From NCBI RefSeq assembly GCF_004027225.2, contig NC_046358.1, forward strand, positions 7,967,284 through 8,031,283: a DNA stretch of 64,000 nucleotides. Direction: 5' to 3'. The position numbers were made by a program, and so were the translations under genes. Numbering within the stretch: the stretch's first letter is position 1; the number at the start of each line of letters is the position of its first letter. The notes beneath the pieces were generated by a model. It did no database searches and was not told the DNA's origin. It saw only the letters and a program-made list of their open reading frames with translations. This DNA comes from Strigops habroptila. Taxonomy: Eukaryota; Chordata; Aves; Psittaciformes; Psittacidae. Shown here piece by piece: positions 60,501 to 64,000 of the stretch.

Positions 60501-63054
60501 ACACATTAACGCTTTAACATCACTTAACTGACTTCTCATTTGAATGGGAGAAGCTTTTCCATACACTTAGGATGAGAAACAAATGAATCCCCCATATATA
60601 TATATAGCCACCTAAAGGGCAAATTAACACTGAGGTACAGACTTTATGACAATGGGATAGTCTGTATGTCTCACTTTTCTGGGATTAGAAAAGCCCCATA
60701 TTTCCACTGCAGGAGAGTGTGTCCTGTTTTGTGAGCTGCACGTGATCACTTGAGCTAGTTGTTGGGGGAATCCCAAATTCCTGTGTCCTGAAAAGGGTAC
60801 AAACTGCAGCAGCTAGCCTTCTAAGCAGACCGTATGATGCTGAGCTCTCCCTCCTCTCACCAGTAATCACAGCCTGTGTTGTCTTTGTACTAATGTGTGT
60901 AACTCTCTGTAATTGCTTCTAGAGCATAACTAGGAGGCTTCTCATGATGACAGCGATAACTATTTTCTGCTGACACAAAAATTTATGTTTAATCAGTAGA
61001 AATTACTTTAGATGATTGCAGGAGGAAGATTTCCAGGTGGGTGGGACCTGAGCTATGGGTCTTGTTCTCCTAATAAGTAAGAATAAGCAATGATCTCATT
61101 GATTTCACAACTAAACTCAAAACTCATCTCTCTAATTTAACATCCCTGTGGGGACTGTTCTCATATATGAACTCGTACACACCCAGAGCATCATTAAAAT
61201 CAAATTAAACATTCGATTCTACCCAACAAAGATGAAGAGAGATATTACTGTAAGATTTTCTTCTTTTTTTTTTTTTTAATTTCTTGGTGGCATTCACATT
61301 CTACAGCAAGAGGCAATGACTTTAGATTGGTGAGGTAAATGAGCAGGTAGTTTGAGATCAAAAACTGCCTATAGAACTCTTGTCTGAATTTATATGGAGA
61401 AAATGAATGAGAAAAGGGAAATGTTCCTCATTCTACAGGGCCAGATCCTCTGCTTAAATGTGTGATTCGAGAATGAAGTGGGACCCCAGTCCAAGCACTG
61501 ATTTGACAATTACAGAGAGATTAGAAGAAAGGCAAAAGTATTCTTACCTACTGAGTTGATTGCATCTCTAGAAATTATTCTTATGAGAAGAAGTATTCTT
61601 ACCTACTGAGTTAATTGCATCTCTAGAAGGGCATTGACGGTTTGTCTGCCAGAGAGGATGCTGGCAGTTCTGTGAACTTCCCATCAGAGCTACATTGCTC
61701 TTTCAAAAATATTAGTACTGTGCAATGCACCATCCACTCCATCCACTCCCCTCTGCAGTCCACAAGGTGGACTGGCCATTACTGGTGGACTGGTTCATGT
61801 GATAGAAAAAGTATAGCCAAATAATATGAGTTAATATTTGGTTGTGAAAATAATTCCTGATAAAGTTTATTTAAAAACCCAGCATGCAGCTCTGGCTCTT
61901 TAGTGTAGCCAAAGAAGAGGTTATTTAAATGTCTGAGTATTTTGGGTCTAGGGGGGAGTTCCAAATATGTGGTGCTGTAAATTGAATTTTAGCAGCTTTT
62001 TTTTTTTCTTTTTTAGGTTACTTTTTCTTAAAAAAAGAGGTTAAAAAACCACGTGGTTGTCAGAAGCAGCAGCTGTGTTACAGGCATTCATTCTCCTTTA
62101 ATGACAATCATAATTTGACCTGTGACATGACGTGTGTCTTTTTCATGGGCTGGGAGGTGACAAGCACCTCCAGTTTTTCTTTAAATGATGAAGGATGTTC
62201 CCTGGGATGCAGCAGTAGAAGGGGTACATACCAGACCAGAGCGTTTGCAAATGTCCCTCTGGGCCTGGGTGCTGTTGTTTATGCCAGCACACCGGATGGT
62301 AGCACATTTTTCAGTCACACACATTGTGCTGCCCTTTGAAAGACTGACCCACTATGACTTTCCAACAGCAGTGCCAAGAGCAGAAGTACTCAGTTACAGG
62401 ACTAAGGCCAGAACAGGAGACAAACAGATGAACATATTCTTCAGAAACCAGCTGTCAGAAGCTGAAGAGCTCTGCTAAGTTACAGCACTGTTTTGAAGGC
62501 TTCCAGTGACACCCACTAGTAAAGCTTGGCACCCTTGCCATAATGCTTTCTACTTTGTACTCATCCTAATTTGAAATATCTTTTCTTTCCCACCATGGGA
62601 AACACAAGGTAGTAGTGGGCAGTTTTTCTTTTGTTAGTTTGATTTTATCAGATATGTATGTGTAAAGCAGCTGTAATGAGCATAATGGCAGCGATGGTAT
62701 AGTAATAGCAATGGCATTAGAGCACCCCTTTGTGTGAGTGTGGCAGGAGATGCCAAAAGGGAGTAGATTTTCAATCAACCTAATCACTGGCAAAGGTGAG
62801 CACTTTATCCAACAGAGGTAGGCAGCTCCTCTGCCTTCAATCCCAATCCCAGTCTAAAACCCTCTTACCTCTTCCAAGTTCTGGTAGAAAAGTGCCAGAA
62901 GAAGGGCAGTCTGCAGTTTCTCTCTCCTGCTCTGGGATAGATCCTTGATCTGCTGCTTCCTCTCATGAATGGCATTCAATTTTTGCTGGATCTTTAGCCC
63001 TTCCAGTCCACCAACCTTTTCTATCCTGCTTGCCTGTTCTTGAAGAGACGTCAT
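24340..63054 (-). CDS. SPTBN5: Beta-V spectrin (spectrin beta, non-erythrocytic 5), 3' part: 13 repeats, linker, PH domain, tail
   Basis: Thirty-four exons on the minus strand join into 5586 nt, about 1861 residues. Spectrins cross-link actin under membranes, and the giant beta-V form is known as a scaffold linking motor proteins with cargo, for instance in photoreceptors and hair cells. Helix-A Trp residues recur about every 106 residues (about 66, 174, 390, 495, 602, 706, 811, 918, 1025, 1132, 1238, 1344); one expected Trp, at 284, is Arg. The last repeat (about 1335-1400) has only two helices, as at the alpha-spectrin tetramer site of beta spectrins. A Ser/Pro/Thr-rich linker spans 1394-1604, the PH domain about 1606-1715 and the tail 1716-1861. 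The CH domains and earlier repeats are beyond the window. The alternative is a conventional beta spectrin, but the position next to a PLA2G4 gene and the divergent repeats favour SPTBN5. Confidence 0.94.
24894..25031 (-). CDS. SPTBN5: SPTBN5 exon: C-terminal tail, part 2
   Basis: Fragment residues 1758-1804, reading RNSVTKKDIEVLECVQRKSA and ending GVCNR. The acceptor cgtcacag keeps frame. An AG eight bases upstream would cause a stop within six codons. The donor is gtgctt. Confidence 0.7.
25156..25291 (-). CDS. SPTBN5: SPTBN5 exon: C-terminal tail, part 1
   Basis: Fragment residues 1713-1758, in frame after the PH domain: GHSNRSHSTAMVQPF, then LWELPDRDSAERL and KSSLL. The acceptor is gactctgcag and the donor is gtaggt. 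It is open throughout, but no family signature supports it beyond phase and splice sites. Confidence 0.75.
25555..25640 (-). CDS. SPTBN5: SPTBN5 exon: end of PH domain
   Basis: Fragment residues 1684-1713, reading RLRDGAEYFFAAPSRTLMED and WLQSLQNNI. The acceptor is tatctacag. The donor gtactt is weak; reading through would add about 14 residues and stop. Trp of MEDW is in the C-terminal helix typical of PH folds. Confidence 0.92.
25807..25898 (-). CDS. SPTBN5: SPTBN5 exon: PH domain middle
   Basis: Fragment residues 1654-1684, reading NAPTVLSLSIPGAKCERLVN and YIRKENTFML. It ends with two bases of an Arg codon. The acceptor is cttcttcag and the donor is gtaagt. Confidence 0.93.
26343..26429 (-). 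CDS. SPTBN5: SPTBN5 exon: PH domain strands 2-3
   Basis: Fragment residues 1625-1653, reading PSSRSWKSFYVKLDGLKLDF and YNDEKEASK. The SRSWKSFYV.L pattern is canonical spectrin PH. The acceptor is cttgtag and the donor is gtaatt. Confidence 0.96.
27483..27554 (-). CDS. SPTBN5: SPTBN5 exon: start of PH domain
   Basis: Fragment residues 1601-1624, reading VSASLQHMEGFLEKRDQLLP and GRQQ. The EGFLEKR..LLPGR strand is the conserved first strand of beta-spectrin PH domains. The acceptor is atgtcccag and the donor is gtagaa. Confidence 0.95.
28518..29138 (-). CDS. SPTBN5: SPTBN5 exon: Ser/Pro/Thr-rich linker before the PH domain
   Basis: Fragment residues 1394-1600, one 621-nt exon in phase 0/0. It opens RERNLLKQVDTEESEQKDKS, then turns to low-complexity Ser/Pro/Thr with basic patches (VPSLKRKTSDKR) and many SP/TP sites (IITPPTPKL, HSPLSSPLSPTPTS). 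It is probably disordered and phosphorylated (inference). The acceptor is gttctacag and the donor is gtaagt. Confidence 0.93.
30098..30202 (-). CDS. SPTBN5: SPTBN5 exon: helix B of the partial last repeat
   Basis: Fragment residues 1359-1393, reading DSVSEVEGLLKKHHDFEKML and ending AQLSRKTK. The acceptor is ttccattcag and the donor is gtaaga. No helix C follows; the next exon opens the linker. This is the architecture of the tetramerisation end of beta spectrins. Confidence 0.95.
31075..31251 (-). CDS. SPTBN5: SPTBN5 exon: repeat 12 helix C and helix A of the partial last repeat
   Basis: Fragment residues 1300-1358, reading IEEKLLELSELMKKVKESWD, LLRRELEQAEAWLAAKESFL and SDPTYG. The acceptor is tttttctag and the donor is gtgagt. 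Trp1344 opens the two-helix repeat expected to pair with the alpha-spectrin N-terminus. Confidence 0.95.
31592..31931 (-). pseudogene. Possible frameshifted gene fragment inside an SPTBN5 intron (unidentified)
   Basis: Two adjoining minus-strand frames look protein-like. Frame A (31782-31931, 50 codons) includes KYITNQSITGWTDVPEDMYT and KYYKAKGARML. Frame B (31592-31786) includes DPVIYVPLDFDLCSDPKLVL and ends RSVVAFP. A one- or two-base shift near 31780 would connect them. I do not recognise the family. Without a search this could still be a chance pair of frames in AT-rich intron. Confidence 0.25.
32238..32427 (-). CDS. SPTBN5: SPTBN5 exon: repeat 12 helices A-B
   Basis: Fragment residues 1236-1299. 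The junction reads MAWANEMHALVISEELAND, followed by LLIKRHEEYKREIEKQW and GHFMSAE. The acceptor is attctgtag and the donor is gtgtgt. Confidence 0.95.
33117..33334 (-). CDS. SPTBN5: SPTBN5 exon: repeat 11 helix C to repeat 12 start
   Basis: Fragment residues 1164-1236, reading RDLGAITKELERIRGEAWHL, DECWENLDKKFLERKARL and NDCREL plus two bases of Met. The acceptor is ctcttccag and the donor is gtatgt. Confidence 0.95.
33867..34022 (-). CDS. SPTBN5: SPTBN5 exon: repeat 11 helices A-B
   Basis: Fragment residues 1112-1163, reading NLRAAQQVHQYDHDVDEVKG, WMQEKEAVVDIEDYG and VQTLLSQLEGVK. The acceptor is tataccag and the donor is gtaagg. The phase is 0/0. Confidence 0.95.
35135..35329 (-). CDS. SPTBN5: SPTBN5 exon: repeat 10 helices B-C
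   Basis: Fragment residues 1047-1111, reading VMEEKFKDFVNEVKPLGHSK and QKRTKQVNEMWEKLCHAM. The acceptor is atcttgcag and the donor is gtagga. The phase is 0/0. Confidence 0.95.
36050..36254 (-). CDS. SPTBN5: SPTBN5 exon: repeat 9 helix C to repeat 10 helix A
   Basis: Fragment residues 978-1046, reading SPTILSKLQGILADYQSLLQ, FEREFQLVEAWLSSKQSV and DDYGQDLDDVE. The acceptor is ctttgcag and the donor is gtaaaa. Confidence 0.95.
36842..37038 (-). CDS. SPTBN5: SPTBN5 exon: repeat 9 helices A-B
   Basis: Fragment residues 913-978, reading LLEVEAWLAERSFILETSDY, LLRKLEATKLDMDGFRPRIE and SLINKDSPE. It ends with two bases of a Ser codon. The acceptor is tttatgcag and the donor is gtagga. Confidence 0.95.
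37416..37628 (-). CDS. SPTBN5: SPTBN5 exon: repeat 8 helices B-C
   Basis: Fragment residues 842-912, reading ILENEISSRDALTKAVLSTG, SASRKIMEHLKELETS and YEAHLFLNE. The acceptor is ctttctag and the donor is gtaaag. The phase is 0/0. Confidence 0.94.
37629..40541. other. SPTBN5 intron, 2.9 kb
   Basis: The EKHQ/ILENEISSRD junction is in phase, so no exon is missing. A compound TC/TA/CA microsatellite lies at 39690-39721. Nothing else was recognised. Confidence 0.75.
39690..39721. repeat. Compound microsatellite (TC)n(TA)n(CA)n
   Basis: Three adjacent dinucleotide runs: tctctctctg, then tatatatata, then tcacacacac. They are intronic. Confidence 0.9.
40542..40728 (-). CDS. SPTBN5: SPTBN5 exon: repeat 7 helix C to repeat 8 helices A-B
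   Basis: Fragment residues 779-841, reading YKSLHDPLQERRGSLEASRL, FQDVDEELAWVHEKLP and SLATVQSLQEKHQ. The acceptor is tcctgcag and the donor is gtaaca. The helix-A Trp is at about 811. Confidence 0.95.
40890..41146 (-). CDS. SPTBN5: SPTBN5 exon: repeat 7 (helices A to C)
   Basis: Fragment residues 694-779, reading GLHFQRSVEYMEKWMEDVEN, then HLKKQEELEEDIAGHRDRL and DELEERVDQLVQR. The acceptor is gtcctcag and the donor is gtgtgt. It ends on a split Arg codon. Confidence 0.95.
41882..42019 (-). CDS. SPTBN5: SPTBN5 exon: repeat 6 helices B-C
   Basis: Fragment residues 648-693, reading EGEKMLREGHYAPEAIQSRL and MEELWEELLASC. The acceptor is ctgctatag and the donor is gtaaca. The GHY..EAI..RL....LW pattern is the classic helix C entry. 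Confidence 0.95.
42919..42945. repeat. GTTT simple repeat
   Basis: A short tetranucleotide run ending in a T stretch, in the intron between exons 41882-42019 and 43621-43767. Confidence 0.85.
43621..43767 (-). CDS. SPTBN5: SPTBN5 exon: repeat 6 helices A-B
   Basis: Fragment residues 599-647, reading VAAWINEKNSIAQDDSWKDP and LQKHQTFQAEIMANRNRLDS. The acceptor is cccacaaag and the donor is gtaaga. The phase is 0/0. Confidence 0.95.
44389..44479 (-). CDS. SPTBN5: SPTBN5 exon: repeat 5 helix C
   Basis: Fragment residues 568-598, reading KEKLLENAAARRHLLEQSRL and ending LRNSFE. The acceptor is caactcag and the donor is gtacaa. The one-base start fits the previous exon. Confidence 0.93.
45483..45655 (-). 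CDS. SPTBN5: SPTBN5 exon: repeat 5 helices B-C
   Basis: Fragment residues 511-568, reading DSVSSVESLQRKHTQFEKAL and ending RCQAVLR. It ends with two bases of an Arg codon. The acceptor is ctatccag and the donor is gtgaaa. Confidence 0.94.
47097..47174 (-). CDS. SPTBN5: SPTBN5 exon: repeat 5 helix A
   Basis: Fragment residues 485-510, reading KFYGYVEQAESWLSSKEAFL and ANEDLG. The acceptor is ctatacag and the donor is gtaggt. The phase is 0/0. Confidence 0.95.
48209..48397 (-). CDS. SPTBN5: SPTBN5 exon: repeat 4 helices B-C
   Basis: Fragment residues 422-484, reading EEIEARVERFNSLSNYGQEL, SGHYATPEIRQSL and LQQAWSELIQAW. The acceptor is atattttag and the donor is gtgagt. The phase is 0/0. Confidence 0.95.
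50270..50432 (-). CDS. SPTBN5: SPTBN5 exon: repeat 4 helices A-B, GC donor
   Basis: Fragment residues 367-421, reading KEKLAASYQLQKYNLEMKEI, LDWTQNVRGL and MIEEHQGRK. The acceptor is tgtggcag. The donor is a non-canonical GC: AGAAAG followed by gcaagt. It keeps phase 0 into EEIEARVERF, while the nearest GT four bases on breaks the frame. Confidence 0.92.
51077..51198 (-). CDS. SPTBN5: SPTBN5 exon: repeat 3 helices B-C
   Basis: Fragment residues 327-367, reading PLQLESFRLSTRNPSINGKL and MKNNWLQLQEQAKQ. It ends with two bases of an Arg codon. The acceptor is ctttgcag and the donor is gtaaag. Confidence 0.92.
52696..52809 (-). CDS. SPTBN5: SPTBN5 exon: repeat 3 helix B
   Basis: Fragment residues 289-326, reading SVLMHALDYGKDMESVENLI and RRHEEMEREISVI. 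The acceptor is ccctccag and the donor is gtaaga. The phase is 0/0. Confidence 0.94.
53997..54330 (-). mobile_element. CR1: CR1 LINE copy, 5'-truncated
   Basis: It begins gaatcatagaatcacagaat and continues ggctggaagggacg and catctagtccaactcctgca, the reverse complement of a CR1 3' end. The open frame at 54081-54338 (minus) is part of it. It lies in an SPTBN5 intron in the same orientation as the gene. The right edge is approximate. Confidence 0.85.
54549..54663 (-). CDS. SPTBN5: SPTBN5 exon: repeat 2 helix C to repeat 3 helix A (Trp replaced by Arg)
   Basis: Fragment residues 250-288, reading KWNSFHGNLNAYRKKLEGAL and ending DDITERITEK. Aligning the distance to the DYG turn puts Arg284 (codon 54561-54563) at the usual helix-A Trp site. 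The acceptor ttcaataaaag has a poor pyrimidine tract but fits phase on both sides. The donor is gtgagt. Confidence 0.9.
55297..55415 (-). CDS. SPTBN5: SPTBN5 exon: repeat 2 helices B-C
   Basis: Fragment residues 211-250, reading EMTVDDAHIRAINALAMKLE to RRKQLNEK. The last Lys codon is split AA|G with the next exon. The acceptor is ctttacag and the donor is gtgagt. Confidence 0.94.
57506..57601 (-). CDS. SPTBN5: SPTBN5 exon: repeat 2 helix B
   Basis: Fragment residues 179-210, reading EVMINVGDVGNDYEHCLQLM to the end GATSG. The acceptor is atctccccag and the donor is gtaagg. The phase is 0/0. Confidence 0.94.
58250..58441 (-). CDS. SPTBN5: SPTBN5 exon: repeat 1 helix C to repeat 2 helix A
   Basis: Fragment residues 115-178, reading KGEALVSKSHPKSGEIRRRV, then LQERWEKLKRA and VDQVEAWIREK. 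The acceptor tgtaaag is chosen because it keeps frame with NK|KGEAL; the AG four bases downstream would shift the frame. The donor is gtgaat. Confidence 0.92.
59082..59237 (-). CDS. SPTBN5: SPTBN5 exon: repeat 1 helices A-B
   Basis: Fragment residues 63-114. The acceptor is gctgcag and the donor is gtaact. The helix-A signature is AEDWISERMQKLEDPS, followed by LQKHQVFEAEILANE in helix B. The phase is 0/0. Confidence 0.95.
59238..62868. other. SPTBN5 intron, 3.6 kb
   Basis: The NLEE/AEDWISER junction is a normal spectrin inter-repeat join, so no exon is missing. The intron contains a TA tract (60594-60606), a T-run near 61264-61279 and a 38-bp tandem duplication (61536-61573 and 61591-61628). 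Confidence 0.75.
61536..61628. repeat. 38-bp direct duplication in SPTBN5 intron
   Basis: Two near-identical 38-bp copies at 61536-61573 and 61591-61628 are separated by 17 bp and differ at one base (gttgatt versus gttaatt). On the minus strand each copy contains a cagtaggtaag donor-like string. Confidence 0.9.
62869..63054 (-). CDS. SPTBN5: SPTBN5 exon: end of a spectrin repeat (helices B-C)
   Basis: Fragment residues 1-62, phase 0 at both ends. The acceptor is cttctcag and the donor is gtaaga. The product begins MTSLQEQASRIEKVGGLEGL and ends ALFYQNLEE, a typical helix C before the next helix A (AEDW). Its upstream partner exon is not certain in this window. Confidence 0.92.
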
Positions 63055-64000
63055 CTGAGAAGAGGCAACAAATCTAAAATTACTTTTATGCTTCCAAATG
63101 GTATGAAAGAAACAAAAACCTCCTTTCCATACCTCAATTTCTCTTTTCTTCTGGAATGAACCAAAAATAGCAGGGACAAGTTAACTACCATTCCCACCTC
63201 CCCACCCCCTGTACTGTTACATCTATGATGTCCTTGTCATTCGTCTCTGTAGTGCACCCTGGCTACTTAAATAACTTAAAGCTGTAGCTCCAGGATCCCT
63301 ATGCCACTGATCATACAGTGCAAGGAATCAGGAAGCAAGCCTAATACCCATGAGTGCTCATGTTCTATTGCTTTGTGGAAATCAGGTGTTCAAAGGTAGT
63401 TCTCAAATGAGCAGTCTGGCAGGGAGCTGGCATGGGTTCTGGGAGCTCATTCCTTCTGGGGAACACAGGCACAGCCCCAGCCTGCATGAATTACAGCAGT
63501 GGCCATCAGCCAGGCAGATTCCCTTACATTTGGGTGAGCAACACAGCATCTATTCTAAAGGTGCCAAGAGGCTAGCCAATTTGGTAGGAAAGTTGTATAG
63601 CAAACATGTATTTAAATAATTAGCCAAGTCATCCCTTCTGGCCTACAGTATCTTATGTGCTTTAAAAGCCACTGATTTTTTTCATTAAAAAAGCAGAAAC
63701 TTCTGATATCCATAACACACAATATGGCCTGTATATATTTCTTCTGGTAAGTCCCACTATTCAACTTACTAAGCAGTTTTCCTATTGAGAGACAATACAG
63801 GCAGGACTTGGGTATGGAGTGTTTAACACTTGTTCTCCACTGCTCTGCCACCTATTTCACTAAGCTTTCCCATTTTCTCTTTGGTTCAAGCACATCTAGC
63901 ATAGCACAGCACATCTCTCAGCAAGTTAATGTGTTGCCATATTTTAAAAAATACTTACAAAAAAAAAAAAATCATTCTAGCTCATGGGTTGGTAGAATAT
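63055..64000. other. SPTBN5 intron at window edge
   Basis: No full upstream repeat exon is visible. A possible 18-nt exon sits at 63133-63150 on the minus strand. An A-run lies at about 63959-63971. The rest looks like plain intron. Confidence 0.6.

Noticed and set aside
1..64000. CRISPR arrays, bacterial promoters, tRNA or rRNA genes
   Set aside because: No repeat-spacer array, operon structure, or recognisable tRNA/rRNA sequence was seen; the window is vertebrate nuclear DNA.

Overview
The window is vertebrate nuclear DNA: intron-rich, with GT-AG splice sites and no bacterial-style operons. It is most likely from a bird. The best clue is two CR1 LINE 3' ends (413-472 and about 53997-54330) carrying the ATTCTRTG-type terminus. 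Other sauropsids also carry CR1, so bird is an inference.

Two protein genes face each other tail to tail. On the plus strand, positions 1072-14366 hold the 3' eleven coding exons of a group IV cytosolic phospholipase A2 (PLA2G4 family, delta/epsilon/zeta-like). They encode about 559 residues covering the whole lipase core, including the Gly-rich oxyanion loop with Arg, the nucleophile elbow GASGS and the catalytic Asp. The N-terminal C2 domain lies outside the window to the left. On the minus strand, positions 24340-63054 hold the 3' 34 coding exons of a giant beta-V spectrin (SPTBN5). They encode about 1861 residues: the end of one spectrin repeat, 12 further full repeats, the two-helix partial repeat that pairs with alpha-spectrin, a Ser/Pro/Thr-rich linker in one 621-nt exon, a PH domain over four exons, and a long C-terminal tail ending in TGA at 24340. 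The actin-binding CH domains and earlier repeats lie beyond position 64000. All exon phases join cleanly in both genes (1680 nt and 5586 nt, both divisible by three).

Layout: 1-1071 is the upstream PLA2G4 intron with a CR1 scrap. 1072-14366 is the PLA2G4 gene. 14367-24339 is a roughly 10-kb convergent intergenic/UTR interval with no gene I can support. 24340-29138 holds the SPTBN5 tail, PH domain and linker. 30098-63054 holds the spectrin repeats, separated by introns with microsatellites, one CR1 copy, one possible decayed gene fragment (31592-31931) and one 38-bp tandem duplication. 63055-64000 is intron.

The two products act in different places: a calcium-regulated lipid hydrolase or N-acyltransferase, and a membrane-skeleton/motor scaffold. 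Their adjacency is positional; mammals also have a PLA2G4 gene convergent with SPTBN5. I see no wholly new system here. The points most worth a second look are the GC-AG intron, the Trp-to-Arg change in one spectrin repeat, the long post-PH tail with alternative-splice options, the paralogue/synteny mismatch of the phospholipase, and the frameshifted protein-like stretch in an SPTBN5 intron.
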